This document shows positions 8,898 through 18,118 of a stretch of DNA of 36,415 bases, piece by piece (position 1 is the stretch's first letter; the number at the start of each line of letters is the position of its first letter). Source of the DNA: Parachlamydiales bacterium (GTDB lineage: Bacteria; Chlamydiota; Chlamydiia; Chlamydiales; JAEMRK01); NCBI GenBank assembly GCA_016463375.1, contig JAEMRK010000013.1, forward strand, positions 1 through 36,415, given 5' to 3'. The notes beneath the pieces were generated by a model, which saw nothing but the letters and a program-made list of their open reading frames with translations, searched no databases and was not told where the DNA came from. The translations under genes were made by a program, and so were the position numbers.

Positions 8898-9347
8898 ATG
8901 GATTCATTGCTTCCTTATCTAAATGAAGAGCTAATTGTTTCTTTAGATGTGGCAACTAGAGAAGAAGCTATTTCTTCGATGGTTGCTCTTTTAGCAAATA
9001 AAGGTTACCTCACTGATCAAACAGCTTTTTATCAAGCTGTTCTCGACCGAGAAAAACTCGTCTCCACTGGCATCGGAATGGGCGTAGCCCTTCCGCATGC
9101 TAAATTATCTGATTATGATGATTTTTTTATCACGATAGCTATACTAAAACATGGCATTAATTGGGATGCTCAAGATGGTGCACCAGTGCGCCTTGTTTTT
9201 ATGATAGGGGGTCCAGATGATAAACAAACTCTATATTTACAGATATTATCGCGTTTAACTTATGCACTTAAAGATGAAGCTCGTCGTAAGAAGATGTTGC
9301 AATTCACCTCATCACGAGACATAATCGCTCTTTTCGAAAAATTTTAG
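8898..9347 (+). CDS. ptsN: PTS IIA-like nitrogen-regulatory protein (PtsN family)
   Basis: 149 residues, a single EIIA(Ntr)/mannitol-type IIA domain. The phosphoryl-accepting histidine is H67 in GIGMGVALPHAKL. Such proteins receive phosphate from NPr/HPr and act as regulators rather than sugar transporters. No membrane IIBC component is nearby. It starts 3 nt after the dut stop codon and is followed by a second, longer paralogue, so the two may form a regulatory pair; this tandem arrangement is also known in Chlamydia. Confidence 0.9.
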   Translation: MDSLLPYLNEELIVSLDVATREEAISSMVALLANKGYLTDQTAFYQAVLDREKLVSTGIGMGVALPHAKLSDYDDFFITIAILKHGINWDAQDGAPVRLVFMIGGPDDKQTLYLQILSRLTYALKDEARRKKMLQFTSSRDIIALFEKF

Positions 9348-9377
9348 ATTATCTAACGCAAAAAATTGGTATAGCTA

Positions 9378-10118
9378 ATGGACTTAAAAATTAAAGACGT
9401 TGCAGAGCTTCTCAATGTTTCCGAGACGACCATTCGACGTTGGCTCCTGGAGGGCAAAATTCCAGCTTACCGCCTCAATCACCAATACCGTTTTAATCGT
9501 AATGAGATCGAAGACTGGGTGATGAGTCATAAGCTTGGACAGGTTAGAGACGAAGATAGCGATGATATACAGCAAAATTTAGTGGATGAAAAAACGGGAT
9601 TTAAGGCTGTCAAACCCGGTGTCCATCAATATAATCTCTATCGCGCACTTCACAAAGGCGGAATTCATACACAAGTTCCAGGTGATACTAAAGAACAAGT
9701 CATTCGTAGTGCAACTGAGATTTTAGCCGAGCGTTTTGATTTAGATGCCGAAGTTTTAACCGATTTATTGTTAGATCGTGAACGTTTAATGCCAACATCT
9801 TTAAATAATGGGATTGGTGTTCCGCACACAAGGGATTTTTTATTAAAAATGCCTTTTGATATCGTAGCAGCAGTTTTTCCTCAAAAGCCTATTGAATATG
9901 GTGCCTTAGATGGTAAACCTGTTCATACTTTGTTTTTTCTTTTCGCATGTGAAGATAAACGTCATTTACATCTTCTAGCAAAATTAGCTCACTTAAGTAG
10001 TCAACCTCAAGCCATAGAGATGTTGCGCTCTAGACCAAATAAGACAAAATTATTGGAGTCTGTAAAAAACTGGGAAGGAAGTGTAGCACTAGCTGAGGGG
10101 AAACTTCAGAAGCGTTAG
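9378..10118 (+). CDS. ptsN: HTH DNA-binding domain fused to PTS IIA (PtsN-like) domain
   Basis: 246 residues. Residues 1-50 form an excisionase/MerR-type winged helix (IKDVAELLNVSETTIRRWL, then GKIPAYRLNHQYRF). A linker of about 40 residues leads to an EIIA(Ntr) domain (about 95-240) whose phosphorylatable histidine is H150 in NNGIGVPHTRDF. The architecture suggests a regulator that reads PTS phosphorylation state directly on DNA or on another protein; this is inference. It is the last gene of the accD-dut-ptsN run and is closed by the terminator at 10122-10160. Confidence 0.88.
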   Translation: MDLKIKDVAELLNVSETTIRRWLLEGKIPAYRLNHQYRFNRNEIEDWVMSHKLGQVRDEDSDDIQQNLVDEKTGFKAVKPGVHQYNLYRALHKGGIHTQVPGDTKEQVIRSATEILAERFDLDAEVLTDLLLDRERLMPTSLNNGIGVPHTRDFLLKMPFDIVAAVFPQKPIEYGALDGKPVHTLFFLFACEDKRHLHLLAKLAHLSSQPQAIEMLRSRPNKTKLLESVKNWEGSVALAEGKLQKR

Positions 10119-10121
10119 AGA

Positions 10122-10160
10122 CAAAAAAAATCCCCTCTTTTTTAAGAGGGGATTTTTTTA
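10122..10160. terminator. Bidirectional intrinsic terminator between ptsN paralogue and clpC
   Basis: AAAAATCCCCTCTT pairs with AAGAGGGGATTTTT across a TTTT loop. A run of A on the left and T on the right gives a U-tract on both strands, so it serves both converging genes. It sits 4 nt after the upstream stop codon and 12 nt from the clpC stop codon. Confidence 0.9.
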
Positions 10161-10171
10161 GCTTCAGATAG

Positions 10172-12694
10172 TTAGGCCCCGCCGGTTTCGGCAAGTATTT
10201 CTTCCGGCGCTTCTTGTTCAATTACATCTTTGAATTGTATTTGACCATTCTCAACAACGATTAAATAGCGGTGTTGTGCAAGTGGTTTTTTGAGTACAAA
10301 TTCTGATAAGGGATCTTCGAGGGTCTGTTCGATAATTCGTCGAGCAGGACGAGCGCCAAAAGCAGATTCATGTTCAACCATATCAGTCAAAAGATCAAGA
10401 GCTGCAGGATCTATTTCTAGGTAGATTTTGCGAGGCACTAAACGTTTTTGAACTTTCTTGAATTCAAGTTGCATGATCTGTCTGAGTTCTTTTTTCTCCA
10501 GAGCGTGGAAAATTACAGAACCATCGATACGATTTAAAAACTCTGGTTTATAATGTTTTTTGACAGCAGCATCGATTTTTTCTTTAATCGTTTTATGATC
10601 AGGCAATCCTTCTCTAGTACTGAAACTGATTTCGTGTTGTTTACGAATCAAGTCAGCACCTAAATTAGATGTCATGATAACAATCGCATTTCTAAAGTCG
10701 ATTTTGCGACCAAAAGAGTCAGTTAATCGACCTTCTTCCAAAATCTGTAACAATAAGTCCATCACATCTGGATGGGCTTTTTCGATTTCGTCAAAAAGAA
10801 CTACACAATAGGGTCGTTGACGCACTTGTTCTGTAAGCTGACCACCTTCTTCATGTCCAACATAACCTGGAGGTGAACCTGTCATACGGCTCACAGCAAA
10901 TTTCTCCATGTATTCAGACATGTCAACTTGTATCAGTGCATCTTCGCCGCCAAACATGTAGATTGCGAGCAATCTAGCAAGAAGTGTTTTACCAACACCT
11001 GTCGGTCCTAAGAATAAGAAGGAACCAATAGGACGATTAGGATCTTTAATATCAGCGCGACTGCGACGAATAGCTTTGCAAACAGCTTTAAGTGCTTCTT
11101 CTTGACCAATAAGTTGTTGGGCCAAGATTTCTTCCATCTTAAGAACTTTTTGTGTCTCACCCTCAGTTAAACGAGATAATGGAATACCTGTTTGTTTTGC
11201 AATAACAGCAGCAACATCTTCGTCATCAACAATGACTTGATGTTCTTCTTTATTAGTTTCCCACTCAGCGCGAATTTGCTGAAGCTTTTCACGAAGACTT
11301 TTTTCATTGTCACGTAATTTCGCAGCTTTTTCGTATTCTTGTTTGCCAATCGCTTCATCTTTAGCAATACGTGTTTGCTCAATTTCGATTTCCAATTTGC
11401 CGATATCGGCAGGTTGGTTCATCATCGAAATACGCATTTTTGCGCCTGCTTCGTCCAGTAAGTCAATAGCCTTATCTGGTAAGAAGCGACCGTGAATATA
11501 GCGATCGGATAATGTGGCTGCAGCTTTAAGTGCTTGATCTGTAAAGATAACCTTATGATGTTTTTCGTATGGCTCTTTGAGACCTTTAAGTATTTCAATT
11601 GTTTCATCAACGCTTGGCGGTGCGACGATAATCTTTTGGAAACGACGTTCTAAAGCGGCATCTTTTTCAATGTGTTTTCGATATTCATCCATAGTTGTTG
11701 CACCAATACACTGGATTTCTCCGCGTGACAATGCAGGTTTAAGGATGTTGGATGCATCAATGGCGCCTTCTGCTGCACCGGCTCCGACAATTGTATGGAG
11801 CTCATCGATGAACAATAAGATATTGCCATGCTTTTTGATTTCATCCATGACCGCTTTGATGCGCTCTTCGAACTGACCGCGGTATTTCGTACCTGCAATC
11901 ATCAAAGCTAGATCCAAAGTGATCAGTCTTTTTTTTCGGAGATTATCTGGAACTTCGCCTTTAACGATCGCTTGAGCTAGACCTTCAACAATCGCAGTTT
12001 TACCCACACCGGCTTCGCCAATGAGAACAGGATTGTTTTTACGACGTCGACATAAAATAAGAATGAGCCTTTCAACTTCATTCTTCCGGCCGACGACAGG
12101 ATCCATGCGCCCTTCACGACACATCTCAGTGAGATCGTAACCATAAGCCTTAAGTGCTGGCATTTTGTCGCCAGGAGCTCCGCTCTTTTCAGAGGACTTG
12201 CCACCACTACTGCCCGATCCTTGACTTGATGTAGCCATAGGAGGAATTTGTAGGTTGAATGTTTCAAGTTCTTTTAGAACTTCTTTACGCACTTCTTTTA
12301 AATTGACGTTCAAGTTTTCTAAAACTTGAGCAGCAACTCCATCAGTTTGGCGAAGCAATCCTAAAAGGAGATGCTCAGTTCCCACATAATTATGATTAAG
12401 ATTAGCAGCTTCTTCATTGGCAAATTCAAAGACTTTTTTTACGCGTCCCGTTAATGCAGGATCACCGTAGACTTGAATTTCTGGGCCAAAACCTACTAAG
12501 CGCTCGACTTCGCTGCGGACAGTTTCGTAATCTAAATTTAAATTACGTAAAACGTTAACAGCAACGCCTTGCCCAAGTTTGAGTAGGCCTAGAAGAACAT
12601 GTTCTGTTCCTAAGTAATTGTGGTTGAGACGCTGCGCCTCTTTCTTAGCAAGTTTAATAACTTGTTTGGCGCGATTGGTAAATTTATCGAACAT
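10172..12694 (-). CDS. clpC: ATP-dependent Clp protease ATPase subunit ClpC
   Basis: 840 residues, full length. A hexameric AAA+ unfoldase that feeds substrates to ClpP. Domains in order: two Clp N repeats (about 3-140; [16 protein letters not shown] and [16 protein letters not shown]); a low-complexity Ser/Gly linker (about 155-178); first ATPase domain with Walker A GEAGVGKT (226-233) and FIDELH; a UVR motif in the middle domain ([18 protein letters not shown], about 454-471), which marks ClpC rather than ClpA/ClpB; second ATPase domain with GPTGVGKT (563-570) and a ClpB-D2-like C-terminus. No CIRCE heat-shock operator is visible in the short divergent region upstream. Known chlamydial neighbour: the lipoate ligase gene. 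Confidence 0.97.
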   Translation of the reverse strand: MFDKFTNRAKQVIKLAKKEAQRLNHNYLGTEHVLLGLLKLGQGVAVNVLRNLNLDYETVRSEVERLVGFGPEIQVYGDPALTGRVKKVFEFANEEAANLNHNYVGTEHLLLGLLRQTDGVAAQVLENLNVNLKEVRKEVLKELETFNLQIPPMATSSQGSGSSGGKSSEKSGAPGDKMPALKAYGYDLTEMCREGRMDPVVGRKNEVERLILILCRRRKNNPVLIGEAGVGKTAIVEGLAQAIVKGEVPDNLRKKRLITLDLALMIAGTKYRGQFEERIKAVMDEIKKHGNILLFIDELHTIVGAGAAEGAIDASNILKPALSRGEIQCIGATTMDEYRKHIEKDAALERRFQKIIVAPPSVDETIEILKGLKEPYEKHHKVIFTDQALKAAATLSDRYIHGRFLPDKAIDLLDEAGAKMRISMMNQPADIGKLEIEIEQTRIAKDEAIGKQEYEKAAKLRDNEKSLREKLQQIRAEWETNKEEHQVIVDDEDVAAVIAKQTGIPLSRLTEGETQKVLKMEEILAQQLIGQEEALKAVCKAIRRSRADIKDPNRPIGSFLFLGPTGVGKTLLARLLAIYMFGGEDALIQVDMSEYMEKFAVSRMTGSPPGYVGHEEGGQLTEQVRQRPYCVVLFDEIEKAHPDVMDLLLQILEEGRLTDSFGRKIDFRNAIVIMTSNLGADLIRKQHEISFSTREGLPDHKTIKEKIDAAVKKHYKPEFLNRIDGSVIFHALEKKELRQIMQLEFKKVQKRLVPRKIYLEIDPAALDLLTDMVEHESAFGARPARRIIEQTLEDPLSEFVLKKPLAQHRYLIVVENGQIQFKDVIEQEAPEEILAETGGA

Positions 12695-12763
12695 ATGAGT
12701 ACTCTTTGTTTGCTATCGGCAAGAGGCGCGGGTGTTCAAAGGATGTATTGGAGGTTAAATCAA

Positions 12764-12792
12764 AAGACATAAATTGGCAAGCTACCTATAAT
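12764..12792 (+). promoter_or_regulatory. Predicted promoter of the lipoyl transferase-gcvTH operon
   Basis: AAGACA (12764-12769) and a perfect TATAAT (12787-12792) are 17 nt apart. Transcription would start near 12799, after the ATG at 12795, which supports the internal ATG at 12831 as the true start of the first gene. Confidence 0.5.
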
Positions 12793-12830
12793 AAATGTTA
12801 TCCTTTTTTTTAGAAATGGTGATTAATATA

Positions 12831-13574
12831 ATGCGGTGGCGCCGGTTAAATACGGGTAAAAACAGTGCAAAAATTAATATGGAATTGGATCAAAAAATTC
12901 TTTTAGATGCTGATTCCTGCGATGATGCTATTTTCCATACTTATGATTGGATTGACAATTCTGCAACTTATGGTCACTTTATAAATCCATTCAATTTTTT
13001 AAATGAACAAAGTGTCAAATCTGCACCATTAGATATTGCAAGGCGCCCAACAGGTGGGGGAGTTGTATTTCATATTACAGATCTTGCTTTTTCGGTTATG
13101 GTACCCAGCACCCATCCCCTTTATTCGACACATACGTTATCAAATTACACAGCGGTTAATCACTGTGTATTACAAGCAATTAAAACTGTTGGTATTAATT
13201 TAGACTCATATTTGTTACCACAAGATCCAACAGCATTAGATAGTGCTTGCCAAAACTTTTGTATGGCAAAACCGACAATTTACGATGTTATGATAGGATC
13301 AAAAAAAATAGGTGGCGCCGCTCAAAGAAAAACCAAATTGGGTTTCCTTCATCAAGGAACAATTTCAATTGCTCCTTTAGCGGCATCAGTATTAGAAAGT
13401 TTTTTATTGCCCGGAACTAAAGTTTTAGAAGCAATGCAGGCCAATAGTGCTTATTTGGTGGATCAACAAATCACTAAAACAGAACTAACCGAATGGCGAA
13501 ATAGGTTAAATGAAGCTTTGTGGACGGCACTTTTGCAAGCGTCACCCGTTGACGTCAAAGCCTCAGCCTGTTAG
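12831..13574 (+). CDS. lplA: Lipoate-protein ligase A / octanoyltransferase (LplA-LipM family)
   Basis: 247 residues from the ATG at 12831, chosen because GGTGA lies 8 nt before it, because the predicted transcript starts after the earlier ATG (12795), and because MRWRRLNTGKNSAKINMELD matches the usual family start. It attaches lipoyl or octanoyl groups to carrier lysines such as that of GcvH. Motifs: RRPTGGGVVFHITDLAFS (substrate loop), SKKIGGAAQRK with the catalytic lysine (Lys159), and LHQGTIS. A cysteine (Cys144, in NFCMAKPTIYDV) aligns with the acyl-accepting cysteine of LipM-type octanoyltransferases rather than with the residue seen in E. coli LplA, and the accessory C-terminal domain of bacterial LplA is absent; true activity could therefore be octanoyl transfer. 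First gene of the operon leading to gcvH. Confidence 0.85.
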   Translation: MRWRRLNTGKNSAKINMELDQKILLDADSCDDAIFHTYDWIDNSATYGHFINPFNFLNEQSVKSAPLDIARRPTGGGVVFHITDLAFSVMVPSTHPLYSTHTLSNYTAVNHCVLQAIKTVGINLDSYLLPQDPTALDSACQNFCMAKPTIYDVMIGSKKIGGAAQRKTKLGFLHQGTISIAPLAASVLESFLLPGTKVLEAMQANSAYLVDQQITKTELTEWRNRLNEALWTALLQASPVDVKASAC

Positions 13575-13611
13575 CATTTTCAACTATTAATATGTACACG
13601 AGACGTCCACC

Positions 13612-15888
13612 ATGTTAGATTTTTTTCGAAAAAATCAGCGCTATTTTTTCTTCTTCACAGCGATTATCATCGTTATGTCCTTTTCTTTTTTTGGGACTTT
13701 CAAAGCCTTTGATCAAAGAGAAGTTCCATCACCAGTGGCTTTTGAAACCTCAAATGGTCGAAAAGTTACAGCCAGAGAATTTGATAGTTACGTGCGTTTT
13801 TTATCAACTGATGCTGCAGATCGTAAAATGATGGGCAATAGTTGGGGCCCTAATTTTTTAAATGATGGTGTTTTGGTCAATCAATTTTTAGTGACTGGTC
13901 TTGCAGAACAATTGGTGACGCCTTTTTTCGATCAGATCAAATCCGATCTTGAGTCTCGTTTTGAACGCCAAAAAAATTACATTCCTTATGCTCATCCAAA
14001 TCTTCCTTTTTTAAGAGCAGAAGCTGTTTGGGATTACTTTGCTCCACAATTAGCTAATGGCTTAAAAGCTATGCGTAACTTTGATGGTAATATTGATATA
14101 GAATCGTTCAAGCAACAAACGGCTTTGTTTTTAGAAGAGAAAAAATTTCCACCAAACTACCTATATGAAGTTTTACGGTATCAAGAAAAGCAACATCCCG
14201 ATGTACCTAAAGACCAGCGAATGCACCAACTTAATCTTTTTGGATACAATACTATACAAGATTGGTTAGGCCCTAAATTTATTAATTTAGCAGTGCAGAT
14301 GATCATGAATTCGGCAGAGCTTGCAAAAGAACAAGGATTTAAAGTTTCTGATCAAGAAGCTAGAGCTGATCTTTTATATATGGCTCGGTTGGCAGCACAA
14401 AATGATGCAAAAAATGATTGCGACCCTAAAAAAATTGACCGATTAGCACAAGCTTATTACCAACAACAACTCCGCATTTTAGGGCTTGATAATAATCAAG
14501 CCGTAAAGATTTGGCGTGACGTTTTATTATTCCGTAGACTTTTTGAAGGTGCAGGTCAAGTTGTATTCCAAGAAAATCTTTCTTTCCAAAAGTTTGCCGA
14601 TTTCGCATGTCGCCAAGCTGAAGTTGCAATCTTTCATCTGCCTAAAGAGAGACAAATCCAAGATTTCCAAGCTTTACAGGATTGGGAAACATATTCTCGA
14701 GCAGTTTACGAGACTTCATCTGATTTATTAGCATGGCCTGATACTTTTAAGGATATCGACGTTGTCCAAGCACAAACTCCAGAATTTGTTCAACGACAAA
14801 CCCAAATTAGTTTTTGTGAATGCAGCCAAAAGTCATTAGCCCTTAACGTTAGTTTAAAAGAAACTTGGGATTGGCAATTGAATGACGATAATTGGAAAGA
14901 ACTTCTACTTCATTTTCCAAAGCTAGTTTCTTCGAATTCTAAAGAAGACAGATGGTCTTCGTTGGAAAATTTAGATACAGAAACAAGAAAACAAGTTGAT
15001 GATTATGCAATTAATCAAATTGTTAAAAATCATCCAGAATGGATTGAAGAGGCGCTGACAAAAGCCAAGCCTCAATCGGTAAAATTAGGTTTAAGGTCTT
15101 GTGCTGGAGAACTTCCATTTAAGGGAATCAAAAATCGCACTAAATTTGTTAATGCCTTGACAGATTGTGCTATTGCAAGTGTCGACCAAGCTCCTTCTAT
15201 AGATAGATATACTCAAGATAATGAACATTTCTACCGTATTTGGATCAATGGTCGGGATGAAAATTTAACTCTTGTATCTTTTCAAGAAGCAAAAAAAGAT
15301 CAAAGTCTTAAAGCTGTTCTTGATAAAACTTTGCAAGAAAAGTATTACGAATTACGAGCTAAAACGCCTGGTCTTTATCTCAATAATGATGCGACTTTCA
15401 AGCCATTTGAAAGTTTAAAAGAAGATATTGCTATGCAGACCTTTGAACCGCTAATTAAAGCTATAGTTGAAGATGCTGCAAGTCGTGGCTTATTTTTAGA
15501 TGACCATGAAAAAAACCGAGTTGCACAGTATCGTTTTTATAAAGCTATGAATCAATTTGCAGCTCTAAATCCAGATGTTATAGAAAAAGTTCTGGATAAA
15601 AAAATTGAAAAATTAACTCGTAATGAACGTAGTTGGACGTCACCACAAGAAGCCTTAGAGATGACTATTGGACAAACAACGCCAGTTCGTTGTTTAGACA
15701 AAGGGGACTTATACTACTACCAATTATTACAATTAAATCCAGGTCAAGAAAACAGTGCAAAACTCACAGAAGGAGCTTTTGCGTTGGCTGGTCAACAAGC
15801 TAAACGTTCTTTAGCCGAGCAAGTGATTAAAACATTTGTGGCAAAAAAAGCGTTAAGTTTAAAAGCTGAAGAAGAACAAACCCATTAA
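13612..15888 (+). CDS. Membrane-anchored PpiD/SurA-N-like protein without a visible PPIase domain
   Basis: 758 residues. A short basic cytoplasmic start (MLDFFRKNQRY) precedes one strong membrane segment at about 11-28, then the rest should be periplasmic. The opening resembles PpiD: membrane anchor, then a strand with small residues (PVAFETSNGRKVTAREFDSYV, like 'aakVNGqeIsrgqFena'), then long helical stretches with SurA N-terminal character. I cannot find the parvulin signature, so foldase activity is not supported; a chaperone-type role for envelope proteins is inference. The C-terminus is charged. Rich in Gln and Lys. 37 nt after the lipoyl transferase gene and 11 nt before the next gene. 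Identity to a named family is uncertain. Confidence 0.6.
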   Translation: MLDFFRKNQRYFFFFTAIIIVMSFSFFGTFKAFDQREVPSPVAFETSNGRKVTAREFDSYVRFLSTDAADRKMMGNSWGPNFLNDGVLVNQFLVTGLAEQLVTPFFDQIKSDLESRFERQKNYIPYAHPNLPFLRAEAVWDYFAPQLANGLKAMRNFDGNIDIESFKQQTALFLEEKKFPPNYLYEVLRYQEKQHPDVPKDQRMHQLNLFGYNTIQDWLGPKFINLAVQMIMNSAELAKEQGFKVSDQEARADLLYMARLAAQNDAKNDCDPKKIDRLAQAYYQQQLRILGLDNNQAVKIWRDVLLFRRLFEGAGQVVFQENLSFQKFADFACRQAEVAIFHLPKERQIQDFQALQDWETYSRAVYETSSDLLAWPDTFKDIDVVQAQTPEFVQRQTQISFCECSQKSLALNVSLKETWDWQLNDDNWKELLLHFPKLVSSNSKEDRWSSLENLDTETRKQVDDYAINQIVKNHPEWIEEALTKAKPQSVKLGLRSCAGELPFKGIKNRTKFVNALTDCAIASVDQAPSIDRYTQDNEHFYRIWINGRDENLTLVSFQEAKKDQSLKAVLDKTLQEKYYELRAKTPGLYLNNDATFKPFESLKEDIAMQTFEPLIKAIVEDAASRGLFLDDHEKNRVAQYRFYKAMNQFAALNPDVIEKVLDKKIEKLTRNERSWTSPQEALEMTIGQTTPVRCLDKGDLYYYQLLQLNPGQENSAKLTEGAFALAGQQAKRSLAEQVIKTFVAKKALSLKAEEEQTH

Positions 15889-15899
15889 GGATATTTAAG

Positions 15900-16556
15900 A
15901 TGGCAGACAGCGAAAGCATACCTTTTCTCGCTCCTGTCCACTATTTCTCTTTGGCATTTGATTGTCATTATTTGTCACATGAAGAGATGGAGCAAACAAA
16001 AGGGTCGTTAAAGAAAAAATACCTGTTACCCACCACTGAACATCTTTGCGAAGAAGCTTCTTTTGCAGATGTATATATGGCATGGAACGATATGGAAATA
16101 GCTTTCCATATCGTCGTGCATGAACCTTGCACTGCAGTGTATTATCCCGATATAACTTATGGCGATAGTATTGAAATATTTATCGATACGCGCGACAATA
16201 AAGATACGGGATTCAACCATCGGTTTTGCCACCATTTCTTTGTGTTGCCCAAAGCTCCAGAAGAAGGTCCTCAAGCTGCTGAAATTACACGTTTTAGAAC
16301 TGAAGACTCTCATGAATGGTGTGATTCTGCAAAATTACAATTCCAATGCAAACTTTCTTCCAGACAGTATGAAATTTTTTTAAAGATTCCTGTAGATTGT
16401 CTTCACGGATATGATCCAGAAGAATCACCGCGTTTGGGTTTTACATATCGAATTAACCGTTATAATGATACACAGCAGCACTTTTGTGTGTGCAGTAAAG
16501 AATTTATGATAGATCAACAACCCTCCTTGTGGAGTAGCGTGAGGCTTATTAAATGA
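15900..16556 (+). CDS. DOMON/CBM9-like domain protein
   Basis: 218 residues with no signal peptide. The pattern is that of CBM9-like (DOMON fold) proteins: VYMAWNDMEIAFHIVV (first strands), YGDSIEIFIDTRDNKDTGF (the conserved 'DsvElfiDtr' strand-turn), RFCHHFFVLPK, and LGFTYRINRYND toward the end. In secreted proteins this fold binds sugars or heme; with no export signal here the ligand and site of action are unknown. Rich in Cys and His (for example HRFCHHFF), which could hint at metal or heme contact, though this is speculation. Its stop overlaps the gcvT start by 4 nt (ATGA), so it is made together with GcvT. Confidence 0.55.
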   Translation: MADSESIPFLAPVHYFSLAFDCHYLSHEEMEQTKGSLKKKYLLPTTEHLCEEASFADVYMAWNDMEIAFHIVVHEPCTAVYYPDITYGDSIEIFIDTRDNKDTGFNHRFCHHFFVLPKAPEEGPQAAEITRFRTEDSHEWCDSAKLQFQCKLSSRQYEIFLKIPVDCLHGYDPEESPRLGFTYRINRYNDTQQHFCVCSKEFMIDQQPSLWSSVRLIK

Positions 16557-18118
16557 AAACATGCTTATTTGAAAAGCATTTGGCTCTTAAAGCAAAAATG
16601 GTCGATTTTTGCGGATGGCAACTTCCTCTTCACTATCCTAAAGGAACAATTTATGAACACTTAGCTGTTCGAAAAGGTGTCGGTTTATTTGATATATCTC
16701 ACATGGGACGTATATCTATTGTTGGAGATGATGCAGAGACTCTTTTAAATTATTTATCGACTAATCAAATCCAAGGTCGTAGTCCTGGTTCTGTGACTTA
16801 CACTGTTTTTAGTAATACAACAGGTGGATCTGTTGATGACGCATTAGTATTTAAAGAAGATTCCACAAACTTTTTCATTTTTATAAATTCATTCAATCGA
16901 GAAAAAGTTTTAAGTCACTTGATGGATTATGCAAAGAATATGGATGTTGTCATCACATCGCATTTTGATGAAGGAATGATCGCATTACAAGGACCCAGAT
17001 CTCCTTTATTAATTGGTCAAATTCTTCCAGAAGCGATTCAACTTAAATACATGCATTTTATTCCCATTACTTATCGCTCACAAAAAGTTTACTTGTGTCG
17101 CACAGGTTACACTGGATCGATTGGATTTGAATTGGTTGGGCCTGCTTCAGCCATTGTTGCTTTGTGGGATGAGTTTATGGAGCTTGGCCAAGTTTATGGT
17201 ATTGAAGCTGCAGGAATTGGAGCTCGAGATACTTTAAGATTAGAAATGGGTTATGCTCTTTATGGACAAGAATTATCAGAAACTATTGCTCCTACAGAGA
17301 GTGTTTCTGCATGGCAAGTTAAATGGAACAAGCCTGATTTTTTAGGAAAAGAAGCTTTAGATTTTTTAGAAACAAGTCCAAAAAAACGATATCAATATGG
17401 TGTTATCGTTAAAGATCGCCAAATTGCAAAAGTCAATAGTTCAGTAAGTCTTGATGACGAATTGATTGGTTTTGTTACATCTGGAAATTACTCTCCGATA
17501 TTAAATGAGCCTATTGCAATCATTATGGTTGATTGTCCTTTGTATAAAGGACAAGAGGTTAAACTCGATATACGCTCTCAGAAAATCACTGGTGAAGTTG
17601 TCGATCTACCTTTTGTTCCAATTGATTGTAAACAAATAGAGAAGATGGTCAGAGATCGTCAGAGCTGGTTTAGAAGTGCTAAAACTGTTTATTTAAATCC
17701 TGGTTCAAGGTGTGCTGACAGAATTAAAGAATTGACATCTCATATCTCGAGCCTTGGTTACAAAGTTGTTAATAAAGAGCTTTTAGAAATCGATATTAGC
17801 AAGCATTCTGCTGCTGATTTAGAACGTAAAGAACTTGCAAGGCTTGACCAAGCAGCTTATGCCATTTTAGACTGTACTGAAGCTGATGCAGGGTATGGTA
17901 GAGCTATTGAATATGCTAGAACTAAAGGTTTTTTAGGGAAAGTCCCAGCTAAAGTTCTATGCTTATATGACAACCACCATGAACAAAAGCTGTCTTACAT
18001 GATCAAAGGCATGAGCGAAGAAGCTTATCCTCATGTCCAAGTGAGTGGTTATGAGAATATGCAGACGGCTAAATCTTTAATCACACAATTTATTGAAAAT
18101 GACAAGGGAGCGCTATGA
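16553..18118 (+). CDS. gcvT: Aminomethyltransferase (GcvT) with extra C-terminal deoxyribosyltransferase-like domain
   Basis: 521 residues, about 150 more than usual GcvT. Residues 1-360 are a good T-protein: MVDFCGWQLPLHYP, FDISHMGRI, TTGGSVDDALVF (the catalytic aspartate region), GYTGSIGFEL, GARDTLRLEMGYALYGQEL and the closing beta-barrel. T-protein moves the aminomethyl group from lipoyl-GcvH to tetrahydrofolate, releasing ammonia. After a charged linker (about 361-375) comes a Rossmann-like domain from residue 377: TVYLNPGSR, helix, GYKVVNKE, then AILDCTEADAGYGRAIEYAR (437-456) and KVPAKVLCLYD. This resembles the nucleoside 2-deoxyribosyltransferase pattern ('adlvvadlt...GtafElGyA'), but the catalytic Glu position aligns with Ala451 and a Glu sits two residues later (Glu453). 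The fusion is read through with no frame break. Overlaps gcvH by 4 nt. Confidence 0.85.
   Translation: MKTCLFEKHLALKAKMVDFCGWQLPLHYPKGTIYEHLAVRKGVGLFDISHMGRISIVGDDAETLLNYLSTNQIQGRSPGSVTYTVFSNTTGGSVDDALVFKEDSTNFFIFINSFNREKVLSHLMDYAKNMDVVITSHFDEGMIALQGPRSPLLIGQILPEAIQLKYMHFIPITYRSQKVYLCRTGYTGSIGFELVGPASAIVALWDEFMELGQVYGIEAAGIGARDTLRLEMGYALYGQELSETIAPTESVSAWQVKWNKPDFLGKEALDFLETSPKKRYQYGVIVKDRQIAKVNSSVSLDDELIGFVTSGNYSPILNEPIAIIMVDCPLYKGQEVKLDIRSQKITGEVVDLPFVPIDCKQIEKMVRDRQSWFRSAKTVYLNPGSRCADRIKELTSHISSLGYKVVNKELLEIDISKHSAADLERKELARLDQAAYAILDCTEADAGYGRAIEYARTKGFLGKVPAKVLCLYDNHHEQKLSYMIKGMSEEAYPHVQVSGYENMQTAKSLITQFIENDKGAL

Noticed and set aside
11577-11876. Plus-strand open frame inside clpC
   Set aside because: It is the antisense of a strongly conserved AAA+ domain and shows no ribosome site or domain; the same holds for other open frames antisense to clpC.
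12795-12830. N-terminal extension of the lipoyl transferase from the ATG at 12795
   Set aside because: The best promoter would start transcription after that ATG, the extra residues do not match the family, and the ATG at 12831 has a ribosome site and the family-typical start.
12695-12830. CIRCE or other heat-shock operator upstream of clpC
   Set aside because: No TTAGCACTC-N9-GAGTGCTAA-like inverted repeat is present.
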